A model generated the notes under the pieces. The model was not told the DNA's origin and made no database searches. It saw only the letters and a list, made by a program, of their open reading frames with translations. From NCBI RefSeq assembly GCF_001548475.1, contig NZ_LRUJ01000003.1, positions 124,001 to 188,000 on the forward strand: a stretch of 64,000 bases of DNA, in the 5' to 3' direction. How positions within the stretch are numbered: position 1 is the stretch's first letter; each line of letters starts with the position of its first letter. A program made the position numbers and the translations under genes. This DNA comes from Bordetella hinzii LMG 13501. GTDB taxonomy: Bacteria; Pseudomonadota; Gammaproteobacteria; Burkholderiales; Burkholderiaceae_B. Of this stretch, positions 57,382 through 64,000 are shown piece after piece.

Positions 57382-60105
57382 ATGGCCGAACCCGGCGCCC
57401 GGCGCCCCGACCCCGACCGCCTGCTGCAATCGCTGCGGCAGGAGGAACAGGCCGCGCGCCGTGGCCGCCTGCGTATCTATTTCGGCGCCTCGGCCGGCGT
57501 GGGCAAGACCTACGCCATGCTGGCCGGCGCGCACGCCCAGATGGCCCAAGGCACCGATGTGCTGGCCGGCGTCGTCGAAACCCATGGCCGCCAGGAAACC
57601 CGGCGGCTGCTCGAAGGCCTGCCCCAGCTGCCGCCCAGGCAGCTGCCCTACCGCGGCCGCGAACTGCCGGAGTTCGATCTGGAAGGCGCCCTGCGGCGCC
57701 GCCCCGGACTGGTGCTGCTCGACGAGCTTGCCCACAGCAATGCGCCGGGGGCCCAGCACGCCAAGCGCTGGCAGGACGTGCAAGACCTGCTGCACGCCGG
57801 GATCGACGTATGGACCACGCTTAATGTCCAGCACCTCGAAAGCCTGAACGAGGCCGTGGGCGGCATTACCGGCGTGCGGGTCTGGGAGACCGTGCCCGAC
57901 GACATCTTCGACCAGGCCGACGAGATCATCCTGGTCGACCTCTCGGCCGATGAATTGCTGCGCCGGCTCAAGGACGGCAAGGTCTATGTTCCCGAACAGG
58001 CCCGCCACGCCACGCGCAACTTCTTCCGCAAGGGCAATCTCATCGCGCTGCGCGAATTGGCCCTGCGCCGCACCGCCGAGCACGTGGACGAGGATGTCCA
58101 GGCCTATCGGCGCGACGCGGCCATCCAGCCGGTGTGGCGCACGCGCGAAGCCCTGGCCGCCTGCATCGGACCGGACGGCGATGCCGAGCACCTGGTGCGC
58201 AGCGCGCATCGCCTGGCCCAGCAGCTCGACTGCGAATGGCATGCCATCACCATCGAGGGACTGCGGGTGCAGCCGCCGCCCGAGGGCCAGGCCCGGCGGC
58301 TGGAGCGGGCCCTGGCGCTGGCCGAAAGCCTGGGCGCGCATTGCGAAACGCTGGCCGGCACCGATAGGGTGGAGGCCACGGCGCGCTATGCGCGGCGCCA
58401 CAACGTCACCAAGATCGTAGTCGGGCGCGCACAAGGCGGCTGGGCGCGCGTGCCCTGGCTGGACCGGCTGCTCACCCCCGGCCGCCTGTGGCACGGCCGC
58501 GGCTTTGCCGAACAGCTCGCGCGCGCCTGCCCCGATATCGACATCCTGCGCGTGGCGGCGCCCGCCCATGCGCCAGCGCCGCCGGCCGGGCGCGAACCGC
58601 CCTCCCCGGCGCGCGCCGCGCCCCGCCGCTGGCCAGGCTACGGCTGGGCCCTGGCCTATTGCGCGCTGGCCACCGGCGTCTCGCAGGCCGCCTTCCCGCT
58701 GCTGCACCAGACCAATATCGTCATGTTCTACCTGCTGGCCGTGGTCGGCGTGGCACTGCGCCATGGGCGCGGCCCGGCCGCGCTGGCCTCGGTGGTCAGC
58801 GTGCCTTTGTTCGATTACTTCTTCGTCCAGCCGATCTCCTCCTTTGCCGTCTCCGACGTGCAATATGTGCTGACCTTCGCCGTGCTGCTGGGCGTCGGCC
58901 TGCTCATCGGCCAGCTCACCGCGGGGCTGCGCGTGCAGGCCGAGACCTCGGTCAAGCGCGAGGCCGATGCGCGGGCGCTGTATGAATTCGCGCGCGAGCT
59001 GTCCTCGGCGCTGCAATCCGAGCAGATTGTCCAGGCGGCCGAGACTTTTCTGAAGGCGGCCTTCGACGCCGACAGCGCGCTCTACATCCTCGGCCTGGAC
59101 GACCGGCTGCGCCTGGCCGCGTCCTGCGGCATGGCCCCCGAACCGGCGCTGGCGCAATGGGTCCAGGACCACGGCCAGCCCGCCGGCGCCGGCACCCGCA
59201 CACTGGCCAACAGCCCCCTGCTCTACCTGCCGCTGGCCGCGCCCATGCGCGTGCGCGGCGTGCTGGTGCTGCGAACCGCGCGGCCGGTGGCCGCTTCGCC
59301 AGCGGCCTGGCGCCAGGCGCAGGCCTATGCCACCCTGATCGCCATTGCCGTCGAACGCCTGCACTACGTGGAGGTCGCCCAGCAGGCCTTGCTGAATGTC
59401 GAGTCCGAAAAACTGCGCAACTCCCTGCTGGCCGCCGTCTCGCACGACCTGCGCACACCGCTCACCGGCCTTATCGGCATGACCGAAACCCTGGCCCGGG
59501 GCTCGCCGGATGCCGCTACGCAAGAGCAGGCGCTGGCCATCCGCGACCAGGCCCGGCGCATGCACCTGATGGTGGTCAACCTGCTGGACATGGCGCGCCT
59601 GCAAAGCCACGGCGCGCCGCTCAAGCGCGAATGGCAGTCCATCGAGGAACTGGTCGGCGCGGCGCTGGCCACCATGCGCGAGACGCTGCGCGCGCATCGC
59701 TTGCGGGTGCTCCCGCTGTCGGATCTGCCCTTGGTCGAATGCGACGGCATCCTTATCGAGCGCGTACTGTGCAATCTGCTCGAAAATGCCGCCAAGTACA
59801 GCCCGCCCGGCGGCGCCATCACGCTGGAAGGCCAAGTGCGGGGCGAAGTCCTGCAAGTCAGCGTCACCGACCAGGGCCCGGGCATCGCGCCTGGCCGCGA
59901 GGAACTTGTTTTCCAGAAGTTCACGCGCGGCGAACGCGAGTCGCCGCTGCCCGGGGTCGGCCTGGGCCTGTCGGTATGCCGCGCCATCATCCAGGCGCAC
60001 CACGGCCGCATCTGGGTGGAACCCGCGCCGGGCGGCCAGGGCGCGCGCTTTGCCTTCGAACTGCCGCTGGGCCAGCCGCCCGCCATCGAGACCGAGACCC
60101 CGTGA
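57382..60105 (+). CDS. kdpD: KdpD, K+-limitation sensor histidine kinase
   Basis: The 907-residue kinase has the N-terminal KdpD domain with Walker A GASAGVGKT (35-43), a Usp-like domain (about 245-380), four membrane helices (about 420-520), a GAF domain, HisKA with H688 in SHDLRTPLTG, and HATPase (ENAAKYSPPGG, VGLGLSVCRAI). It phosphorylates KdpE when K+ is scarce. It ends four bases before kdpE. Confidence 0.97.
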   Translation: MAEPGARRPDPDRLLQSLRQEEQAARRGRLRIYFGASAGVGKTYAMLAGAHAQMAQGTDVLAGVVETHGRQETRRLLEGLPQLPPRQLPYRGRELPEFDLEGALRRRPGLVLLDELAHSNAPGAQHAKRWQDVQDLLHAGIDVWTTLNVQHLESLNEAVGGITGVRVWETVPDDIFDQADEIILVDLSADELLRRLKDGKVYVPEQARHATRNFFRKGNLIALRELALRRTAEHVDEDVQAYRRDAAIQPVWRTREALAACIGPDGDAEHLVRSAHRLAQQLDCEWHAITIEGLRVQPPPEGQARRLERALALAESLGAHCETLAGTDRVEATARYARRHNVTKIVVGRAQGGWARVPWLDRLLTPGRLWHGRGFAEQLARACPDIDILRVAAPAHAPAPPAGREPPSPARAAPRRWPGYGWALAYCALATGVSQAAFPLLHQTNIVMFYLLAVVGVALRHGRGPAALASVVSVPLFDYFFVQPISSFAVSDVQYVLTFAVLLGVGLLIGQLTAGLRVQAETSVKREADARALYEFARELSSALQSEQIVQAAETFLKAAFDADSALYILGLDDRLRLAASCGMAPEPALAQWVQDHGQPAGAGTRTLANSPLLYLPLAAPMRVRGVLVLRTARPVAASPAAWRQAQAYATLIAIAVERLHYVEVAQQALLNVESEKLRNSLLAAVSHDLRTPLTGLIGMTETLARGSPDAATQEQALAIRDQARRMHLMVVNLLDMARLQSHGAPLKREWQSIEELVGAALATMRETLRAHRLRVLPLSDLPLVECDGILIERVLCNLLENAAKYSPPGGAITLEGQVRGEVLQVSVTDQGPGIAPGREELVFQKFTRGERESPLPGVGLGLSVCRAIIQAHHGRIWVEPAPGGQGARFAFELPLGQPPAIETETP

Positions 60106-60109
60106 CGCC

Positions 60110-60802
60110 ATGTTCGACTACCAACCCACCGTGCTGATCGTCGAGGACGATCCCCATATCCGCCGCTTCGTCAGGCAAGCCCTGGAATCCGAAGGCTGCG
60201 CCGTGTTCGAGACCGAGACCGTGCAGCGCGGGCTGATCGAGGCCGGAACGCGCCAGCCCGACGCCATCGTGCTCGACCTGGGCCTGCCCGACGAGGACGG
60301 CATGGCCCTGCTGCGGGAGCTGCGCGGCTGGACCGAAGTGCCCGTGCTGGTGCTGTCGGCCCGCGCCGAGGAAAGCGACAAGATCGCCGCCCTGGATGCC
60401 GGGGCCGATGATTACCTCACCAAGCCTTTCGGCGTGGGCGAGCTGCTGGCGCGCTTGCGCGTGCTGCTGCGCCGCCACGCGCGCGGCGGCGCCGGCCAGG
60501 CCGCCGAGGCGCGGTTCGGCGATGTCCACGTCGACCTGGCGCGCCGCCTGGTCACCCGCGCCGGCCAGCCCGTGCACCTGACGCCGATGGAGTACCGGCT
60601 GCTGGCCGCCTTGCTCTCGCGGCGCGGCAAGGTCGTCACCCACCGCGAGCTGCTGCGCGAAGTCTGGGGCCCCTCGCATGTCGAGAGCAACCACTACCTG
60701 CGCATCTACATGGGGCATCTGCGCCAGAAGCTGGAGGCCGACCCGGCCCAGCCGGCCTACCTGCTGACCGAGGTCGGCGTGGGCTATCGCTACGCGGGAT
60801 AA
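60110..60802 (+). CDS. kdpE: KdpE, response regulator
   Basis: The 230-residue protein has a receiver domain with phospho-acceptor D56 (IVLDLGLPDEDG), K in TKPFG, and an OmpR-type winged helix (about 130-228; LTPMEYRLLAALLSRRGKVVTHRELL). It activates kdp transcription. Candidate sites are at 52516 and possibly in the two downstream promoters. Confidence 0.97.
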   Translation: MFDYQPTVLIVEDDPHIRRFVRQALESEGCAVFETETVQRGLIEAGTRQPDAIVLDLGLPDEDGMALLRELRGWTEVPVLVLSARAEESDKIAALDAGADDYLTKPFGVGELLARLRVLLRRHARGGAGQAAEARFGDVHVDLARRLVTRAGQPVHLTPMEYRLLAALLSRRGKVVTHRELLREVWGPSHVESNHYLRIYMGHLRQKLEADPAQPAYLLTEVGVGYRYAG

Positions 60803-60842
60803 AGCGCCTTTTTTTGCGCGCGCTTTGCGCGCACGGCCCGGT

Positions 60843-60877
60843 TTCATATGCGGCGTTTACGCGCATTTTCCTAGAGT
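60843..60877 (+). promoter_or_regulatory. Promoter of the TIGR02001 gene with KdpE-like box
   Basis: CGTTTACGCGC (60854-60864) is followed seven bases later by the -10-like TAGAGT (60872-60877). The arrangement is the same as at 61709-61730, so both promoters probably share an activator that replaces a -35 element. Confidence 0.6.
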
Positions 60878-60913
60878 GTCGCCTTGCTCACCGCGTCACT
60901 CAGGAGAACATCG

Positions 60914-61663
60914 ATGCCACGCGCCTTCGCCCGTCTTGCCGCCCTTGCCCTGCTTGCCCTGCCCTTGCCTTCGCCAGCCTCGGAAGCGCCGGCCGCATCC
61001 AGCTTGACGGCCAATCTCGGCCTGGCCACGCAGTACCGCTACCGCGGGCTGATGCAGACCAATAATCAGCCCGCGGTCTCGGCCGGCGTGGACTATCAGC
61101 ATGCCAGCGGCCTTTACCTGGGCAACTGGAACTCCAGCATCAGCTGGCTGGACGACAGCAACCCCGATGTGAGCGCGCCGCTGGAGATGGATTTTTATGG
61201 CGGCTACAAGGGCACGCTGGCGCCCGGCCTGCCTTTCGACATCGGCGTGCTCCAGTACTACTACCCCGGCGATTATCCGGCCGGCTACACCCGGCCCGAC
61301 ACCACCGAAGTCTACGCGGGCCTGGGCTATGGCCCGGTGTTCTTCAAGTACTCCCTCAGCCTGGGCAATCTCTTCGGTGTCGCCGGCAGCCGCCACAGCC
61401 AGTACTTCGACCTCGGCGTCAATATGCCCTTGGGCATCTGGGACCTCACGCTCAACGCCCACGCCGGCTACCAATACGTGCACGGCCTGGCAAACGGCTC
61501 TTACTGGGACGGCAAGCTGGGCCTGACCAAGGACTTCGGGCAGGGCTGGACGGCGCAGTTGGCCTATGTCGACACCAACGCCGACAAGCGCGTCTACACC
61601 AATAGCAAAGGGCGGGACATGGGGCGCGGCACGGTCATCCTGGCGGTCACTCGCAGCTTCTGA
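60914..61663 (+). CDS. TIGR02001-type outer-membrane beta-barrel protein
   Basis: The 249-residue product has a signal peptide (MPRAFARLAALALLALPLPS, cleaved near ASEAPA) and begins the mature part with LTANLGLATQYRYRG. It continues with alternating aromatic beta-strands such as YLGNWNSSISWL and EMDFYGGYKG, and ends with a terminal aromatic strand VILAVTRSF, as for outer-membrane insertion. The function of the family is unknown. It lies 111 bases after kdpE with its own promoter. AGGAGAA precedes the ATG. Confidence 0.88.
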   Translation: MPRAFARLAALALLALPLPSPASEAPAASSLTANLGLATQYRYRGLMQTNNQPAVSAGVDYQHASGLYLGNWNSSISWLDDSNPDVSAPLEMDFYGGYKGTLAPGLPFDIGVLQYYYPGDYPAGYTRPDTTEVYAGLGYGPVFFKYSLSLGNLFGVAGSRHSQYFDLGVNMPLGIWDLTLNAHAGYQYVHGLANGSYWDGKLGLTKDFGQGWTAQLAYVDTNADKRVYTNSKGRDMGRGTVILAVTRSF

Positions 61664-61676
61664 CGTTGACAGCATT

Positions 61677-61730
61677 TTTACGCGCAACGTGGCGCTTTAT
61701 GCGTGCCGTTTACGCGCGGATTCCTATAGT
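61677..61730 (+). promoter_or_regulatory. Promoter with tandem TTTACGCGC boxes
   Basis: TTTACGCGC occurs at 61677-61685 and 61709-61717, 32 bases (about three helical turns) apart, with a diverged TTTATGCGT copy between them (61696-61704). The second copy is seven bases before TATAGT (61725-61730), as in the promoter at 60843. It probably drives the 73-residue gene and the DapA-family gene. Confidence 0.65.
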
Positions 61731-61760
61731 GAAGCCGTGTTCCACTCTTTCCTGAACATC

Positions 61761-61982
61761 ATGGCGACCCCCTGCTTGCTGATCCGCGTGGAAACCCCGC
61801 AACTTCCCCTGCTGCGCCGCGCGCTGCGCCTGTGCGGCGCGCCCAGGAGCGATTACCGGCTGGTCGAGCATGGCGCGCGCATCGGCATTGCGCTGGCCGC
61901 GCGCGACCGCTCGCGCCTGGAAACGCTGATGACCGGCCTCATGCGCCTGCTGCCCCGCGCCGAATTCGGCCCGCTGTCCTGA
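61761..61982 (+). CDS. Unrecognised small protein, 73 aa
   Basis: ATG 61761 gives MATPCLLIRVETPQLPLLRRALRL..., a soluble basic protein with a beta-alpha-beta look and Arg-rich helices. GTG 61737 would add eight residues and could be leaderless, because it is close to the predicted transcription start. The gene ends nine bases before the DapA-family gene. Function unknown; the shared promoter box suggests expression with kdp. Confidence 0.65.
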   Translation: MATPCLLIRVETPQLPLLRRALRLCGAPRSDYRLVEHGARIGIALAARDRSRLETLMTGLMRLLPRAEFGPLS

Positions 61983-61991
61983 GCCCGCGCC

Positions 61992-62939
61992 ATGCACAAG
62001 ACACTGCAAGGCATCTGGCTGCCCCTGATCACGCCCCTGCGCGCCGGGCGCGTCGACCTGGAGGCGCTGCGGCGGCTGGCCGCCTACTACCGGGATGCGG
62101 GCCTGGATGGCCTGCTGCTCTTCGGCTCGACCGGCGAAGGCAATCTGTTGAGCCTGTCAGAGAAAGTGGACATGATCAGCGCGCTGCGCGCCGACCCCGG
62201 GGGGCTGCCCCTGGCCTTCGGCGTGGGCGGCGTGGACACGCGCGGCGTGGCGGCCCTCATGCAGCGCCTGGAAAAATATGCGCCGGCGGCCTGGCTGGTC
62301 GCGCCGCCCTATTACCTCTGCCCCAGCCAGCAGGGCATGCTCTGGCACTATCGCGAGCTGGCCTGGACCACACGGCACCCCATCATTGCCTACAACGTGC
62401 CCAAGCGCACCGGCAGCGCGCTGACCGTGGCCACGCTGGAGCGGCTGCGCGCGGAGCTGCCCGGCGTGATCGGCGTCAAGGAGTGCGACCCCGTGGCCTT
62501 GGCGGCGCTGCGCGGCCGCGGCAGCATGCCCGCCATCTGCGGCGAGGACATGGCGCTGCTGGAACATTGGACAGCCGGCGGCCAGGCGGCCATCCCGGCC
62601 AGCGCCCATCTGTTTCCGGCGCTGCACGTCAGCATGCGCCGGCAGGCGCTGCAAGGCGACAGCCAGGCGGCCAGCGCCAGCTTCGCGATGCTGCGGCATC
62701 TGATCCGGCTGCTGTTTGCCGAACCCAATCCCGCGCCCCTGAAGAAGGCGCTGGCCTTGCAGGGCTGGATCGAGGACGAGCTGCGCCCGCCCATGATGCC
62801 GGCCAGCGAAGCGCTGGCCGAGCGCCTGCGCCGGGCCCTACGCGGCCCGGGGCTTACATGTTCCGGATCATTTGCTGGCCGAAGCCCGAGCACGACACCT
62901 GCACGGCGCCCGGCAGCAGACGGGCGAAGTCATAGGTGA
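61992..62939 (+). CDS. DapA/NAL-family aldolase or lyase with C-terminal tail
   Basis: The 315-residue product belongs to the dihydrodipicolinate synthase/N-acetylneuraminate lyase superfamily. It has [10 protein letters not shown] (substrate carboxylate site), YNVPKRTGS with the catalytic Tyr, and the Schiff-base Lys in VIGVKECD. The barrel is complete by about residue 290. The last 25 residues (from about GPGLTCSGS) are Ser/Arg/Pro-rich and are coded by the 3' end of icd on the other strand, so the natural stop seems to have been lost. Because a separate dapA is normal in this group, this is likely a paralogue with another substrate. Confidence 0.85.
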   Translation: MHKTLQGIWLPLITPLRAGRVDLEALRRLAAYYRDAGLDGLLLFGSTGEGNLLSLSEKVDMISALRADPGGLPLAFGVGGVDTRGVAALMQRLEKYAPAAWLVAPPYYLCPSQQGMLWHYRELAWTTRHPIIAYNVPKRTGSALTVATLERLRAELPGVIGVKECDPVALAALRGRGSMPAICGEDMALLEHWTAGGQAAIPASAHLFPALHVSMRRQALQGDSQAASASFAMLRHLIRLLFAEPNPAPLKKALALQGWIEDELRPPMMPASEALAERLRRALRGPGLTCSGSFAGRSPSTTPARRPAADGRSHR

Positions 62940-64000
62940 CGTGCTTGGACTGGATGGTTTTCTCCATGCTGGAGATGATGAGGTCGGCAGCCTCTGTCCA
63001 GCCCATGTGGCGCAGCATCATTTCGGCGGACAGGATCTCCGAGCCTGGGTTGACGTAGTCCTTGCCGGCGTACTTGGGCGCCGATCCATGCGTGGCCTCG
63101 AACATCGCCACGGAATCGGAGATATTGCCGCCCGGCGCGATGCCGATGCCGCCGACCTGGGCGGCGACCGCGTCGGAGATATAGTCGCCATTGAGGTTGA
63201 GCGTGGCGATGACATCGCACTCTTTCGGGCGCATCAGCACTTGCTGCAGGAAGGCGTCGGCGATGCTGTCCTTGATGAGGATGTCACGCCCGGTCTTCGG
63301 GTTCTTGAACTTGCACCACGGCCCGTTGTCCACCAGCTGCGCGCCGAATTCGCGGCGCGCCAGGGCATAGCCCCAGTCGCGGAAACCGCCTTCGGTGAAC
63401 TTCATGATGTTGCCCTTGTGCACCAGCGTGACGGAGCTGCGGTCATGATCGATGGCGTACTGGATGGCCTTGCGCACCAGGCGTTCCGTGCCCTCGCGCG
63501 AGACCGGCTTGATGCCGATGGACGCGCTTTCGGGGAAGCGGATCTGGGTCACGCCGAGCTCGTCCTGGAGGAATTCGATGAGTTTCGTGGCCTCGGGGGT
63601 GCCGGCCATGTACTCGATGCCGGCGTAGATGTCCTCGGAGTTCTCGCGGAACAGCACCACATCGGTATTCTGCGGCTCGCGCACCGGCGAGGGCACGCCC
63701 TCGAAGTAGCGCACGGGCCGCACGCAGGCATAGAGGTCCAGCTGCTGGCGCAGGGCCACGTTCAGGGAGCGCATGCCGCCGCCCACCGGCGTGGTGATCG
63801 GGCCCTTGATGGACACGAGGTATTCGCGCACCACCTCCAGCGTCTCCTCGGGCAGCCAGTTGTCGCCCCCATAGACGCGCGTGGCCTTCTCGCCGGCATA
63901 GACCTCCATCCAGTGGATGCGGCGCTTGCCCTGGTAGGCCTTCTCGATGGCGGCATCCACCACCTTGAGCATGACCGGTGTGATGTCGGCGCCCGTGCCA
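62854..64000 (-). CDS. icd: NADP-dependent isocitrate dehydrogenase (N-terminus outside window)
   Basis: The visible 382 codons cover most of a roughly 417-residue TCA-cycle enzyme that oxidises isocitrate to 2-oxoglutarate. The frame reads without a break to the edge, where [10 protein letters not shown] is the expected early segment. Visible motifs are [16 protein letters not shown] (substrate loop with the regulatory Ser), [28 protein letters not shown], and the NADP site [12 protein letters not shown]. The start is beyond 64000. Its 3' end overlaps the DapA-family gene tail to tail by 86 bases. Confidence 0.97.
   Translation of the reverse strand, partial: GTGADITPVMLKVVDAAIEKAYQGKRRIHWMEVYAGEKATRVYGGDNWLPEETLEVVREYLVSIKGPITTPVGGGMRSLNVALRQQLDLYACVRPVRYFEGVPSPVREPQNTDVVLFRENSEDIYAGIEYMAGTPEATKLIEFLQDELGVTQIRFPESASIGIKPVSREGTERLVRKAIQYAIDHDRSSVTLVHKGNIMKFTEGGFRDWGYALARREFGAQLVDNGPWCKFKNPKTGRDILIKDSIADAFLQQVLMRPKECDVIATLNLNGDYISDAVAAQVGGIGIAPGGNISDSVAMFEATHGSAPKYAGKDYVNPGSEILSAEMMLRHMGWTEAADLIISSMEKTIQSKHVTYDFARLLPGAVQVSCSGFGQQMIRNM

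Noticed and set aside
54796-60111. A 1771-codon open frame opposite kdpB-kdpD
   Set aside because: It is the shadow of GC-rich codons on the other strand. Its protein is Gln/His/Arg/Ala-rich without motifs, while the opposite strand encodes complete KdpB, C and D.

Overview
This is a GC-rich beta-proteobacterial chromosome segment, most like Bordetella or another member of the Alcaligenaceae. The reasons are strong G/C bias at third codon positions, a Bug-family (TctC-like) solute-binding protein, a beta-proteobacterial-type H-NS, and the core order serS, rarA, lolA, ftsK, trxB. Species cannot be fixed from this window.

Positions 1 to about 9690 are the right-hand end of a laterally acquired island that is visibly more AT-rich than the rest. 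It carries three unrecognised genes (one cut by the window edge), a class II Fic enzyme with an extra C-terminal domain, a frameshifted ankyrin-repeat gene, a ColE2-type plasmid replicase with two facing promoters that predict an antisense RNA, an H-NS silencer, and a modification/defence-like cluster (GHKL/MORC-like ATPase, C5-cytosine methyltransferase, divergent Vsr nickase). It ends at a 17-base copy of a tRNA-Ser or tmRNA 3' end followed by an orphaned terminator, so the element very probably integrated into that RNA gene. No integrase is visible and it may lie left of the window.

From 9.8 to 30.5 kb is accessory chromosome. It holds an NTF2-like protein and quinone oxidoreductase with a divergent TetR regulator and a perfect operator palindrome; RidA and nitroreductase genes; a GntR-controlled aromatic-degradation operon (13.4-20.5 kb) with a two-subunit Rieske oxygenase, reductase, ferredoxin, Bug protein, 2-hydroxyacid dehydrogenase and three-His cupin; a Fur-box-flanked PchR-like regulator and TonB-dependent siderophore receptor; PPK2; an MFS gene killed by one amber codon; LysR, MarC and GGDEF proteins; and several small unknown genes.

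From 30.7 to 49.8 kb is the conserved block serS, rarA, lolA, ftsK, trxB. An ABC protein with a very short nucleotide-binding domain sits between serS and rarA. A 9.5-kb cassette sits between rarA and lolA: DSD1-fold amino acid deaminase, Dpp-type importer, RpiR regulator, N-acyl-D-amino-acid deacylase and RidA. Together these predict import, deacylation and deamination of D-amino acid derivatives.

From 49.8 to 64 kb come a DUF4212/sodium-solute symporter pair, a 534-base regulatory region, and the complete potassium system kdpF-A-B-C-D-E preceded by an extra 32-residue membrane peptide. Downstream are a TIGR02001-type outer-membrane protein and a 73-residue protein plus DapA-family enzyme. 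Their two promoter regions share a TTTACGCGC box at identical spacing from the -10 element and resemble the KdpE box upstream of kdp, suggesting one K+-responsive regulon. The window ends inside icd.
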